Positions 11,823-23,118 of a stretch of 64,000 nt of DNA are shown piece by piece. The first letter of the stretch is position 1. Each line of letters starts with the position of its first letter. This DNA is from Rhabdophis nuchalis (Eukaryota; Chordata; Lepidosauria; Squamata; Natricidae): contig CM077643.1 of the NCBI GenBank assembly GCA_039707465.1, positions 42,124,105-42,188,104 on the forward strand, given 5' to 3'. The position numbers and the translations under genes are program-made. The notes beneath the pieces are model-generated. The model was not told the DNA's origin. It made no database searches and saw nothing but the letters and a program-made list of their open reading frames with translations.

Positions 11823-12293
11823 GTAACCAATACAATACAGTAGCAGAGTTGGAAGGGACATTGGAGTTCTTCTAATCTAACCCCCTGCCTAGGCAGGAAG
11901 CCCTATACCATTTCAGACAAATGGCTATACAAGATCTTCTTAAAGACTTGCAGTGTTGGGGCATTCACAACTTCTGGTGGCAAGCTGTTCCACTGATTAA
12001 TTGTTCTAACTGTCAGGAAATTTCTCTTCAGTTCTAAGCTGCTCCTCTCCTTGATTAGTTTCCACCCATTGCTTCTTGTTCTGCCCTCAGGTGCCTTGGT
12101 GAATAGTTTGACTCCCTCTTCTTTGTGGCAACCCCTGAGATATTGGAACACTGCTATCATGTCTCTCCTGGTCCTTCTTTTTATTAAACTAGACATACCC
12201 AGTTCCTGCAACCATTCTTCATACGTTTTAGTCTCTAGTCCCCTAATCATCTTTGTTGCTCTTCTCTGCACTCTTTCTAGAGTCTCCACTTGT
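11823..12293 (-). pseudogene. CR1 (L3-type) LINE 3' fragment
   Basis: The minus-strand frame 11903-12289 encodes the CR1 ORF2 C-terminus (from [17 protein letters not shown] to LYSHLSEMV) and is open throughout. The 3' end reads CAATACAATACAGTAG on the plus strand. It is truncated on the 5' side, so only about 130 codons remain and no catalytic domain is present. Confidence 0.88.
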
Positions 12294-12367
12294 CTTCCAA
12301 GTCACAAACTCACATGCACTGACAACTAACAACATTGCTTGGAAGTAAATGGCCAAAACATTGTTGC

Positions 12368-12794
12368 TGTCAGGGTTCCAAATAGTATCCAAAAGTAAAT
12401 AAGAGTCCGAGGCAAAGTATTGCTCAAAGTTCAAATTTATTAAAGAAGCCATGTTGGCACATCTGGGGAAACCCGAATCTGAAAGCTTCCCAGTTTTCCA
12501 CACCCAATTGAAAGTTCAAGATCTTATCACCCCACCCACACGTCCATCACATGGTCCAATCTCCCACTGCCATGATGGCAGTTGCACCCATCCAGTTCCA
12601 GTCAAGTGCAGAGGTGCAAAGACAAAGGATGACCTTGGCTTTCTAGATAGAATTCTGTTATGGTTACATATCATCTGACTCCATACATATCATCTGACTC
12701 CCTCCCATTTCCCCACAATAAAAAATGCATAGTAGAATAATAGAATGTGCGGCAGACCAAAGATCCAAAAGAAAAGATGGTTGCAGGCCTGACA
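12368..12794 (-). mobile_element. Solo LTR, family X, copy 1
   Basis: The reverse complement starts TGTCAGGCCTGCAACC and ends GGAACCCTGACA. It aligns throughout with 22693-23113 and 48345-48735. A TTTATT on the plus strand near 12437 is the complement of the AATAAA polyadenylation signal. Flanking pentamers (GTTGC, GTGCT) do not match well, so the target duplication has decayed or the copy is recombinant. Confidence 0.75.
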
Positions 12795-13772
12795 GTGCTT
12801 TGTACCAAAAAGCACAAGAAGGAAAAGTAGACCAGCAAATAATCTCTTTTCCATTCCATGATTACATTTTAAAAATCTAATTTTACACAGGTGAGTTCAC
12901 AATTGCCACAATATATCCAACTTGGCTCCTAAAATAATGGTTATCTGGGCAACATCCAGAACCCTAAACTATCCAAACTAGCTAGGGACACACAAAATCA
13001 TGAGAAGGGGGAACCTGTTAAAGCTAATTAAGATGAGAAAAGAGATGGATGTTGCAATGAAGGATCATCAACATGCTGAAGTTGAGGTTTATTCTCCAAG
13101 CTTGTGGTTGGTTTCCAAATATTTCATTATTAGGTAACATCTTCAGTGGAGTTTAGGGGATGTCAGTTTTAGAACAGTCTAATTTTGGCATCCTCTAAAC
13201 TCTGCTGAAGATGTTACCTAGCCTGGTAACAAAACATTCGGAATCAGAGAAGGAACCTTCACCCACATCCTACACCCAAGCTAGAGATATTTGTCACTTA
13301 TTGCAAATTCTGCAATTGCTTTGCAGAAGGAGTTTCAAGGAGGTCTTTAAGTAGAGCCCAACTTCATTCTGCCAATGCACACATTTTAATTGTCCCAATT
13401 TTCTTCCTGCGGAAATACTGCAGCTTCAAGGAGAGTGTTGCATCATTAGAATATAAATGACAGATGTGAGAATTTGCCTGAATTGCAGTCAGCTGATGAC
13501 AATGGCATGCTATCTGTTTCCCTCACCAGCTTCAACAGTATCAGCTACTGCATCAGCAGACTGCAAAGATAAGATGATCAAAATGAGTGTCAATCATCAG
13601 TTACATCCTTTCTAGCAATGTCCTCTTGCAGAGATAGGTTTTGGTTCCACTCAGGATTATTTCCTTTTTCACATTTGGATCATTTTTTTTCCTTCCGAAT
13701 TCAGGGAGTTATCATGGAAGACAATAGACTTACAATATATTTCAGTGCCTGGTTGCTCAATGCAATGTATTT
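12795..13772. other. Non-coding interval, nothing recognised
   Basis: Contains a short imperfect inverted match between about 13130-13165 and 13190-13225 (tctgctgaagatgttacct and its partner) but no gene. Confidence 0.5.
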
Positions 13773-13774
13773 TA

Positions 13775-14774
13775 CAGGCAGTCTGTTGTGGTCCACCAAT
13801 GGCCTGCAGAGCTGGCAGCAGAGTCAGACAGTGAGGAGGGTGGGGAGAAACATGGGCCATTCCTGGAGGCTGGGGAAGGCTAGGACAAGGGTTCTGCATT
13901 GGAGGCAGAGATGGGGCCAAGGCCACCTGGCAGTTCTTAGCTGTCTTTGGAGATAGACAGCAATGAGGCAGAGGAACAGCTGGAGCCTGTTTCCAGTGTG
14001 TGCATGCGCAGAACTGCCAAAAGAAAAGAACAGCTAAAAAATCAGGGTCGACTTGAGAGTAAAGCCACAAGTGGATGGTGAATGGCCCCTCCCATAGGAA
14101 ATAAAAGAAGAGCGAAAAAAGAGTGGGCTTTTGCAGGGAACAATTCATTTGTTCGTTTATTCATTTGTTTCAGGACTGTGAAGATCTGTCCATGAATCTC
14201 AGAGACTCTGTCTTTCCTTGCACTGCACTGCATTTGGAAAATATTTACATGGCAGCTTCCCAAGCTAGATAAGGTCTGTGGTCATAAATTCACCTTTGAA
14301 AGACTGTTTACTTACCAGGCCTTTGGTGATTGTCAATGAGAGGAATTCACATTTGTTTAATAAAAGGGGTTTTGCATGGACCAGGAATCTACTTCATGCT
14401 TTTTGGGGAAGCCTAGGTCAGAACACAGTCTGCGACTTACAACAGTTCATTTAGGGACCGTTCGAAGTTACCGTATCCCTGAAAAAAATGACTTATGACC
14501 GTTTTTCACACTTACAACCATTATAGTATCTTCATGTTCATGTGATCAAACTTCAGATGGTTGGCAATGACTCATATGTGGTTGCAGGGTCTTGTGGTCC
14601 TGCAATCACTTTTTGCAACCTTCTGACTAACAATGGTTACTAATTTAACAAGTGCAGTGATTCACTTAACAACTGTGGCAAGACAGGTCATAAAATCAGG
14701 CAAAACTCACTTAACAAATGTTTCAGCGGCAGAAATTTTGAACTCATTTGTGGTCATAAGTCAAGCGCTACCTC
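13775..14774 (+). mobile_element. Tigger-like MITE, copy A, split by an LTR
   Basis: It starts TA|CAGGCAGTC at 13773 and resumes at 14431 with gcgacttacaacagttcat, ending ctacctc|TA at about 14774. The family is defined by CAGGTAGTCCTCGACTTAC-type ends and TA flanks, as in Tc1/mariner elements; relatives are at 21027, 41629, 48105 and 61710. Orientation is arbitrary. It has no transposase. Confidence 0.75.
13784..14425 (+). mobile_element. Solo LTR with 5-bp target duplication CAGTC
   Basis: The element begins TGTTGTGGTCC and ends GTCAGAACA. CAGTC flanks both sides (13779-13783 and 14426-14430). AATAAA occurs at about 14103 and 14361. The TG...CA ends, size of 642 bp and 5-bp duplication fit a solo LTR of an endogenous retrovirus; no gag, pol or env lies beside it. 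The open frames inside it overlap on both strands and are not viral genes. Confidence 0.75.
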
Positions 14775-14776
14775 TA

Positions 14777-15689
14777 TTTGTTTGCTTGTTGGAGTCACAT
14801 TCCACATTTTTCCCAGGTCAGGCTTCTTACCCCCTTCATTTTTATCCCAACAACAATCTTGCGAGATAGGTTGTGTAACGGAGAATGATTGTCCCAAAAT
14901 TAATCCTGTCAATGTACGTACATGACTGTAGATGGAGTTAAACTTGGATGTAGTCCAGCATCGAATCAATGATTCCAGACTATCTCTCTATGTTGACTTT
15001 TTTGCATGCAACATTGTGAATCAATTTGGACAATACGCTTTTGGAAAGTGCCCATCTTCACTGGAAGGCAGATATAAGAAGTGTAACATTAGACAAAGCC
15101 AGCTTGGGAACCATAATGAAACAGAATAGGAGACACCTGCCAGATTCATATCTCCCAAGCCTCCCCAAATTTGGCTTTATGCACTTAACGAAAATGTTAT
15201 CTCACACTCTTGAATTGGGTAAGAAATAGAGTACTCAAAAGCCACTTTTAAATACCATTTATCTAAAGAAAGATGTACTTTACTTTGCCAGGGTTTTCCA
15301 ATAGCAAATCCAGTAGCTGTAAAATAAAACCCACCAAAACAATAAATTATTTTCATGCGTTCCAACAAATTTTAAGGTAAGGCTCCTTCAAATTGAGCTC
15401 AGCATCTAGCAACTACAAAGAAACATTCCCTTGGCAACCATTAGAAATGGGGGGGGCTGTTCTTTTCTTCTAGTTCTTTTTTTTTTAAATTCCAAATAGG
15501 TGATATCCCAACTAACCCAATCTAACTCTCTCAGCTTTTCAGTATCTACCAATATAGGAAGCCATGGAAAATATGGTCAGTGCTATGACTGAAAAATACA
15601 TGTTTAAATATTGTTAAGTAACTTCCCCATTAGAGGAAGTTCCCCAACTTCCACTAACGCTAGAAAGTGAAGAGTAACTAAAGAGCCTC
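14777..15689. other. Non-coding interval, nothing recognised
   Basis: AT-rich DNA; a short G-run at 15449 and a T-run at 15477 are the only features. Confidence 0.5.
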
Positions 15690-16066
15690 TTGATGCAGGG
15701 GAAGAAGGAGAGTGCAAAAGTTGGCTTGAAACTCAACATTAAGCAAACTAAGCTCATGGCATCTGGCCCTCTCAATTCCTGGCAAATAGATGGAGAAGAA
15801 ATGGAGGTAGTGACAGATTTTATTTTCTTGGGCTCCAAGATCACCGTAGATGGAGACTGCAGCCAAGAAATTAAAAGTTGCTTGCTCCTGGGGAGGAAAG
15901 CCATGGCAAATCTAGAAAGCATACTAAAAAGCAGAGACATCACCCTGCCAACAAAAGTGTGTGTAGTCAAGGCTATGCTTTTTCCAGTTACAATGTATGG
16001 CTGTGAAGGTTGAGTGCCAAAGAATTGAGGCCTTTGAACTATAGTGCTGGAGAAGACTATGGTGCT
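15690..16066 (+). pseudogene. BovB (RTE-clade) LINE fragment 1
   Basis: The frame over 15690-16013 encodes a C-terminal RT segment of BovB: KLNIKQTKLMASG, then FIFLGSKITVDGDCSQEIK, GRKAMANLESILKSRDI and ATMYGCEG-like text. It is truncated at both ends and the frame closes at 16014. BovB is known in squamates and ruminants and has moved between species. The fragment ends at the ggtgctgg block where the second BovB fragment (16545) begins. Confidence 0.85.
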
Positions 16067-16544
16067 GGTTTTTCTCCCTCAATTCCAAGTGTTACAGAAG
16101 CATTTTCAATTATTATGCTAGTGGGGGAGTTTTGGCACATGACATCCATGTATTTAGAGGACACCCAAGTTGGAGAAGATAGTTACGGACCCTCCAACTG
16201 AGTTCAGAGACATATTAAGCCATACAGTGATTTAATAGCAGCTTAACCAAGATTTATTATTTAGTAGTGAGATGTGCATACTGTTTGGGCAGCCTTTGAA
16301 TAACATAAAAAGGCAGCGTTGCCCTAGAGGCAGGACCTGATCAGAAAAAGAGAGTTGAACCTGGACAAAAATTAGACCATTTCCCCAAGATTAAGAGTTC
16401 TTTACTAGCAATGAAGACCTTGGAGAAGTTATTCAGATACACAGAATGTGTGTATATCTACAAAACTCAGAATATGACAAGTAATGGCTGTCATTAGAAT
16501 GTCAATGGTGACGCTCTATCTAAGCAGTTTGTTTTATGGCCGTG
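16067..16544. other. Non-coding interval between BovB fragments
   Basis: This does not read as BovB. It may be an insertion or flanking DNA; I recognise no family. Confidence 0.4.
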
Positions 16545-16930
16545 ATGAAGAATTGAGGCCTTTGAACTATGGTGCTGAAGAAGACTCCTGCGAGTCCCTT
16601 GGACTACAAGGCGATCAAACCGGTCAGTCCTAGAGATCAACCCTGACTGTCCTTTAGAAGGCCAGGTCCTGAAGAGGAAACTCAAGTACTTTGGCCATCT
16701 AAGGAGAAGGAAGGACTCACTGGAGAAGAGCCTAATGCTGGGAAAGATTGAGGACAAATGAGGAAGGGGACAACAGAGAATGAGGTGGCTGGATGGAGTC
16801 ACCGAAGCAGTTGGCATGAGCTTAAATAGACTCCAGAGGATGGTAGAGGACAGGAAGGCCTGGAGGAACGTTGTCCATGTGGTTGTGATGGGTCAGACAT
16901 GACTTTGCAACTAACAACAACAAAAACATC
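16545..16930 (+). pseudogene. BovB (RTE-clade) LINE 3' end
   Basis: It begins aattgaggcctttgaactatgg and passes actttggccatctaaggag and ggaggaacgttgtcc. It ends with gggtcagacatgactttgcaac and an ACAACAACAAAAAC tail. It matches 38505-38895. The codons after the RT are broken by stops. It overlaps the end of fragment 1 by about 45 bp in BovB coordinates, so the two are separate insertions or a rearranged copy. Confidence 0.85.
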
Positions 16931-18069
16931 CCATCACTAGTTGACAAGCCGGAATGTGTAGAAAATGAAATCATAATGCTCTGCTGTGGCATTTATTTTC
17001 CCTGAAAACCACCATCCTAGAGTGGAACTGATAACCTTTTCCAGGAACATTTGAGGATAAATCAAGGGCAGATTTTTTTTAAAAAATTAAAGAGATTTCA
17101 AGTTGGTTGGGAACATCTCTATTTCCTTTCCTCTTAACGTACTATGGGGAACATAGCAGAAAAAGCACTTCTAAATGTAAAATAACTACATTGTTGTCAC
17201 TTTGGTATACAAAATATATTTTCAAAGCAACAAGCAATTACCATTTCAAACAAACAAAAAAATGGAAACCTCCAAGTTAGTAAAATGCATAATCAAAGCA
17301 TGATAGAAGGTTCTAAATTAAAAAAGGACATGCTACAGAAAAGAATCTAGAGCTAGCAGGACAAAACAAAGGAAGTAGATAAATTGTAATTTTCCTGTGC
17401 AGAATATATAGTTATTGCAATTTAAGAAATCCAGGAAAATCTACCCTAGAAATCATTCCCGAGTCTATTAAAACCATTCTAAACTATGAGTATATTGAAA
17501 TGTGAGGAGTTTTAATGTTTGTTTGTCTTTTTAATGACCCCTTAATCCCTTGCTTCTATGTGGGATTAGGGGAACTGAATGGAAATGAGCATTTACTGGC
17601 GGGATTCCCTTCCTGATGTCTATGTGGAGTTCACAGCAAATATTTTCTCTTTGCACCCTGATAGAGAAACATCTGTCACTGCCTAGGATTGAATTCTCAA
17701 ACTTCCGAGTGGAAGGCGAGCACCTGTAAGCTACCGTACTGTTCTGGAGTTTCAATGTTATTTAACTTCAAGAAATTATATCTACAGTATGGGCTCTCTA
17801 AATGTCCATATTGACTTGATGGCTCATCATCAATGAATAATTTTATTGCAAGAGAGTGAATTATACTGTATGTCCTCAAGTCTCTATGAAAATCTTACTG
17901 TACATATATAATAAATATTCTTTGGATAGTGCCACTTCCACCTCTACACCATCCTTTACCTAACTGAAAAATGAGCATGATTGTACTGATCTACACTTCC
18001 AAGTCATTTTAAGATTACCTGAAGCATTTTGTATGCTAACATTGGTATTTAGTTCTAAAAAATATCCTT
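16931..18069. other. Non-coding interval, no gene recognised
   Basis: AT-rich; frames on the minus strand at 17531-17879 are short and domainless. Confidence 0.5.
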
Positions 18070-18290
18070 GTCCTTGTCTATTTATTTATTTTGCCTTTGA
18101 GTTATTGTTGACTCCAGGTGATTATCTGGACAAATCTCTGCAGTTTTCTTAATTTGCTATTGCTTCCTGAGACAGAGAGTGAGTGACCGGGACAAGGTCA
18201 CCCAGCTGGCTTGGTGCTTATTGCTGCACTAGAACTCACTTCTCCCAGTTTCTAGCCTCTGCCTTAAACACTACATCAAACTGGCTCTGG
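18070..18290 (-). repeat. tRNA-derived SINE, type D
   Basis: Read on the minus strand it starts near agagccagtttgatgtagtg and passes a gagttctagtgcagc block and caagccagctgggtgacc. It ends in AAATAAATA. Relatives are at 20810, 28458, 35340, 42025 and 61525. Confidence 0.7.
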
Positions 18291-18301
18291 TTCTTCTATG
18301 G

Positions 18302-18436
18302 CAGGGATGTCCAAACTTGGGAACTTTAAGACTTGTGGACTTCAACTCTCAGAATTCCCCAGCCAGCTATGCTGGCTGGGGAATTCTGGGAGTTGAAGTC
18401 CACAAGTCTTAAAGTTCCCAAGTTTGGACATCCCTA
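18302..18436. mobile_element. 135-bp palindromic hAT MITE
   Basis: Near-perfect inverted repeat with ends CAGGGATGTCCAAAC and GTTTGGACATCCCTA. Flanked by TTCTATGG at 18294-18301 and 18437-18444, a perfect 8-bp target duplication. Confidence 0.92.
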
Positions 18437-18451
18437 TTCTATGGTCTATAT

Positions 18452-18586
18452 CAGGGGTCTCCAACCTTTGCAACTTTAAGTCTGAAGGACTTCAGCTCCC
18501 AGACTTCTCCAGCCAGCTTTGCTGGCTGGAGAATTCTGGGAGCTGAAGTCCTTCAGACTTAAAGTTGCAAAGGTTGGGGACCCCAG
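18452..18586. mobile_element. 135-bp palindromic hAT MITE
   Basis: Ends CAGGGGTCTCCAACC and GGTTGGGGACCCCAG; GTCTATAT flanks both sides (18444-18451 and 18587-18594). Same length as its neighbour, with closely related inner sequence (ctccagccagc / gctggctggag). Confidence 0.92.
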
Positions 18587-18596
18587 GTCTATATCA

Positions 18597-18730
18597 CAGG
18601 TGTCAAACATGTGACGACACTTTGCTGTCACGTGATATTTCATGATGTTCACCATGTTTTCATGGAGCTGGGATGGGTGTGGCCTGTGAGTGATGCATCT
18701 GGCCCATGGGCTGCCAGTTTGACAGCCCTG
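18597..18730 (+). mobile_element. hAT MITE, GTGTCAAAC family
   Basis: Ends CAGGTGTCAAAC and GTTTGACAGCCCTG. It matches 22041-22151 and 40632-40753, including catctggcccatgggc. The right flank is GTCTACAT; the left flank is GTCTATAT followed by an extra CA. Confidence 0.8.
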
Positions 18731-18825
18731 GTCTACATCATTAGAACTGAAACACTGTCACCTTCCCACCAAAGGTGTTTCCTCTTTTTCTACTTGCATT
18801 TTACATGTTTTTGAATTTTTGAACT

Positions 18826-18960
18826 GCTAGGTTGGCAGAAGCTGAGACAAGTAACGGGAGCTCACACCGTTACAGGACGCTAGGGATTTGAACCGTCAAA
18901 CTGCCAACTTTTCTGATCCGACAAGCTCATTGTCTTAGTTACTGAGCCACAGTGTCCCTC
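18826..18960 (-). repeat. Sauria-type SINE fragment (type B)
   Basis: The reverse complement is the 5' tRNA-like part of the SINE at 37352: gggacactgtggctcagta, then gctgagaca-type and gggatttgaac (B box). The 3' half is missing. Confidence 0.8.
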
Positions 18961-19310
18961 CTCGTCTAGGTTAAAATAAGCCAATTTTTACAATCTATAG
19001 AAGAAATGGAATTCAGGCCCTGGTACAGGATCATTTCTTTTCTCAACTTTATCTTGATCAATATTGAACTGTGTTGGCTTTTTCAATGTTGTGGATTATG
19101 CACAATATAATTATCACAAAACAGTTAATATTTAAAAAAACCTTCAATATTTTACTGCAGCACAGTATAGGAAGAAAAAATTTGAAGATGACTTCTTAGA
19201 ACACCTGCAAGTTACTTCTTCAGGAAGCCGTTTATCTCCACGTACCGTATACCTACTCTGTTTTTATTTTTAAAAGGTTTCCTTTATAATAATGCCTGCC
19301 TGTCTATCAG

Positions 19311-19342
19311 GTGGTGTGTGTGTGTGTGTGTGTGTGTGCATT

Positions 19343-19432
<90 letters not shown>

Positions 19433-19442
19433 AATATATATA
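19311..19442. repeat. (GT)n then long (TA)n microsatellite
   Basis: (GT)13 at about 19312-19338 is followed by about 43 TA units to 19428. The TA block is bracketed by TTTAC and GTAAA, so the whole is self-complementary. Confidence 0.95.
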
Positions 19443-19542
19443 TCCCTAACCATAATATGATTCCAGATGACTCTGAAAGTCTTACACTCGAAAAAAATAA
19501 GAGATCCATACAATAAATAAGAAAGAAGTATGTCCAGAAATA

Positions 19543-20378
19543 TGGATTTAGGATTAGGATTTAGGATTTATTGGATTTATATGCCGCCCTTCTCCCAAAG
19601 GACTCAAGGCGGCGCACAACATAAAAACACATATTACAATTTTTTTTAAAACGATTAAATAGTAAATCCAATAACCAATTGACAATTTACAACTAAATTT
19701 AAAATTAAATTAACAATTAAAATTAATAGTTTATTTTACTCAGGCCAGGCCGGCTTGCTGGAAAAGCCAGCTTTTTAGGGCACGGCGGAAGGAAAGGAGG
19801 TCGGGAATTATGCGAAGCTCCGGGGGTAGCTCATTCCAAAAGGAAGGTGCTCCCACAGAGAAGGCTCTCCCCCTGGGGGTCGCCAGCCGACACTGTCTGG
19901 GTGACAGCACCCTGAGGAGGCCAACTCTGTGGGATCATACTGGACGATGGGAGGCTACCGGTGGCAGTAGGTGGTCTCGCAAGTAACCTGAGCCTAAGCC
20001 ATGGAATGCTTTGAAGGTCATAATTAATACCTTGAATCGCACCCGGAAAACAACTGGCAACCAGTGCAGGCCGCCTAAAAGGGGTGTAACATGGGAGCAC
20101 CTAGGTACCCCCATGATAACCTGCATTCTGGACCAGGTGAAGCTTCCAGGTGCTCTTCAAGGGCAGCCCCAGAGAGCATTACAGTAGACCAGGCAAGAAA
20201 GGACAAGGGCATGAGTGACTGTGCACAGGGCATCCCGATCCAATAAGGGGCGCAACTGACGTACCAGGCGAACCTGGTAAAAGGCCCCCTTGGTCACGGC
20301 TGTCAGATGTTCTTCTAAGCTAAGCCGCATCTCCAGGACTCCCAGATTGCGGGCCCTTTCTGAGGGGGGTAAAATTTC
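19543..20378 (-). repeat. L2-clade LINE 3' part, different subfamily
   Basis: Related to the L2 at 29927 but with a distinct 3' end (ttatatgccgcccttctcc, then ctcaaggcggcgcac). Minus-strand blocks correspond to the ORF2 C-terminus, such as HVTPLLGGLHWLPVVFRV over about 20043-20096. It is 5'-truncated with stops and frameshifts. Confidence 0.85.
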
Positions 20379-20809
20379 TCAATACAATACAGTATACCAA
20401 AAAAACTGTATTACATAATTAATTTAGTAACAGCTATTTGGTTGTTATTTAAAATTACATCCTATCCTCCTAATACAATATTACAGCCTTCAAGAACTAT
20501 TAATAGTAATGTTAATAATCCAATCCTTTTTAAAAGATGCAAATTACCAAAAATAGCAGTTGTTCATCTTAGTTAATAATAGTAACAATCCATGCAATTA
20601 GAAAGATATATCTGCTCAGTCTAAAATAGTCCAGCATTCGTAATTCAGACCAGCAGCCATTCTTCTGAGATTTCAAGAAGAGTTTTTCTGTATCTCCTTA
20701 CAAGTTATTAGACAAATGGGTCTGATATTCTCTTCAAAAAGAGCCCACATTTTGCTTCTGTATCTTTAGCAAGAGGAAGATGACAGCAAAGGAGTTTGGT
20801 CCACTGGCA
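20379..20809. other. Non-coding interval, nothing recognised
   Basis: AT-rich; begins with a short CAATACAATACAGTA run (20380-20396) like a CR1 tail but no CR1 body follows. Confidence 0.45.
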
Positions 20810-21020
20810 CAAACCTAGAAATTAGGAAACCATGAGTTCCAATCTCACCTTAGCCATGAAAGCCAGCTGGATGACTTTGGACCAATCACCAGGAGATGGT
20901 GAGTTCTAGTCCCACTTTAGGCATGAAAAAGTCAGCTTGGTGATTTGTGGCCAATCACTCTCGCTCAGCCTAACTCACTTCGGAGAGTTGCTGTTGTGGG
21001 AAAAATAAGAGGAGAAGGAA
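20810..21020 (+). repeat. tRNA-derived SINE, type D
   Basis: The block caccttagccatgaaagccagctgg is repeated in altered form about 75 bp later (ttaggcatgaaaaagtcagc), so the copy is internally duplicated. It ends with gttgtgggaaaaataagagg. Confidence 0.7.
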
Positions 21021-21026
21021 GAAGTA

Positions 21027-21414
21027 CAGGTAGTCCTCAACTTGAGACCACAATTGAACCCAAAATGTATGTTGTTAAGTGAGAAATTTGGTAAGTACTC
21101 CATTTAATGACTTTTCTCGCCACATTTGTTAAGTGAATCACTGCCGGTCTTAAATTAGGAACATGGTTGTTAAGTGAATCTGGCTTCCCCTTTGACTTGG
21201 CTTGTCAAAAGGCCAGAAAAGAGGATCACATGACCCCGGGACACTGCAACCGTCATCAATGTGAGTCAGTTGTCAAACATCCAAATGTAAATCACATGAC
21301 CATTGGGATGCTGGAATAGTTGGAAGTGTGAAAGATGGTCATAAGTCATTTTTTTCGGTGCCGTTGTATCTCTGAATGCTCACTAAATGAGCTGTTGTAA
21401 GTCGAGGACTACCT
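21027..21414 (-). mobile_element. Tigger-like MITE, copy B
   Basis: TA|CAGGTAGTCCTCAACTT at 21025 and AAGTCGAGGACTACCT at the right end. It contains gttaagtgaatcactgccgg and catgaccccgggacactgc. Almost full length. Confidence 0.85.
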
Positions 21415-21540
21415 AGCAGACTTTGTGTTCCACATGCAGCCAAATCCCAGATTCAATCATTAGGACTATCTCCAGTTAAAGTGATCAGATAAGAATTGCT
21501 AACAAGAACGGCCTTCTCTTTTCCTGAAGAACCTCTACAC

Positions 21541-21946
21541 CAGTAATGATGAACCTATGGCACACGTGACAGAGGTGGCACGCAGAGCCCTCTCTGTGGG
21601 CACATGTGCCATCACTCTTCTGGTTTATGGAAGTTACCAGCTGGTCTTCGTGGGCGCCAGAAAACAGCCTGAAAAACAGTCAAAAATCAGGACATTTTTC
21701 AGGTCATTTTCAGGCTGTTTTCAGGTTATTTTTCAGGCCATATTCTGGGCTGATTTCAGGCTGTTTTTCAGGCCACAAAACCACCTGAAAACGGCCCAGA
21801 AAACAGCCTGGAACATGGTCCAAAAAACAAGCACGTGCCAGCCAGCTGGTCTTTTGGTTTTCGGTGCTCTGGTGTGCATACATGTACACACATGCACACG
21901 TGTTCCAGTTTGGGCACTCGGTGCCGAAAAGGTTTCGCCATCACTG
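21541..21946. mobile_element. hAT MITE with internal tandem repeats, copy 2
   Basis: Ends CAGTAATGATGAACC and GGTTTCGCCATCACTG. Flanks CTCTACAC (21533-21540) and CTCTATAC (21947-21954) are an 8-bp duplication with one mismatch. The core is a degenerate array of ttttcaggctg units, different from the core of copy 1. The 174-codon frame over it arises from the repeats and is not a gene. Confidence 0.85.
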
Positions 21947-22040
21947 CTCTATACTGAGAGACACTCGGGTGCTAGAGAAACAGACAAATTCAGTAAATAC
22001 AACAAATGTGTTATATATGCTCCGTTCCTTTATGATAGAA

Positions 22041-22151
22041 CAGGGATGTCAAACTCGCATCGTCAAAGCAGCATCATGTGACATAAACTGGGTGTGGGCG
22101 TGGCCAGTGTGTGAAGCATCTGGGCTGCAGGCCATGAGTTTGACAGCCCTA
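22041..22151 (+). mobile_element. hAT MITE, GTGTCAAAC family
   Basis: CAGGGATGTCAAAC to GTTTGACAGCCCTA; flanks TGATAGAA and TAATAGAA, one mismatch. 111 bp. Confidence 0.85.
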
Positions 22152-22159
22152 TAATAGAA

Positions 22160-22687
22160 CAATTAGCACTGTGCAAAATTAGCCACCTTCTGTGCTCCCC
22201 ACGCAAGATTTGCTGGACCTGAAGGCTGTTATAACTTGGACCAGCTACTAAGGAGATGTCAAAAAATCCGAGGAACTTCAGTGGGTCTTTATATATGGTC
22301 TTGCATGCTACCCCACCCTCCTTTTCTCAAAAAGTGTTATCAGAGCCATATTTGCTTAGACTGGTTACATCTGTTGACAGTTCAGGGACATTAAGGGCAA
22401 TGGGTGTTTAGCTAAGCCTGCTGAACCGACTCCCCTCTTTGCTCACTCAGTGGAATAAATGGAAAACCTATTTAATGCAGGTCATCTGAGGGCAGAGATT
22501 AGAAGACCCTTGTCAGAGGCAGTTATCTGCTTCTTCATCAACAGACTTGCTGTATGTATGTATGGAGGAATTGAGATGTGAATTGATTCCTCAGGGCGGT
22601 CTTTACACTGTCAGGATCAGACTTGACAGCTCTCCTTAGCAAAAACGGCACAAGACACTGACCTCAGGAGCTTGGTTTAGGAATAAA
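22160..22687. other. Non-coding interval, nothing recognised
   Basis: No gene or named repeat seen. Confidence 0.45.
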
Positions 22688-22692
22688 CTGGT

Positions 22693-23113
22693 TGTCAGGC
22701 CTGCAGCCATCTTTTCTTTTGGATCTTTGGCCTGCCACACTTTCTATTATTCTACTATGCAATTTCTATTGGGAGGAAATGGGAGGAGGGATTGTACGGA
22801 GTTAGATGCTATGTAGCCATAACAAAATCCTTTCTACAAAGCCAAGGTCATCCTTTGTCTTTCTACCTCTGCACCTAACCAGAACAGGAAGGGTGGAACT
22901 GCCAGCATGGCAGTGGGAGATTGGACCATGTGATGGACTTATGGGTGGGGAGGACAAGATCTTGAACTTTTAACTGGGTGGGGAAAACTGGGAAGCTTTC
23001 AGATTCGGGTTTCCCCAGATGTGCCAACATGGCTCTCTTAACAAATTGGAACTTTAAGCAATACTTTGTCTTGGACTCAGATTTACTTTGAGATGCTATT
23101 TGGAACCCTGACA
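22693..23113 (+). mobile_element. Solo LTR, family X, copy 2
   Basis: Starts TGTCAGGCCTGCAGCC and ends GGAACCCTGACA. The pentamer CTGGT flanks both sides (22688-22692 and 23114-23118), a perfect target duplication. It shares with the other copies a ggaagctttcagattcggg block and gtgccaacatg. No retroviral genes adjoin it, so it is a solo LTR left by recombination. Confidence 0.9.
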
Positions 23114-23118
23114 CTGGT

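Noticed and set aside
19292..19516. Frames encoding poly(Ile-Tyr)
   Set aside because: Translation of the (TA)n microsatellite.
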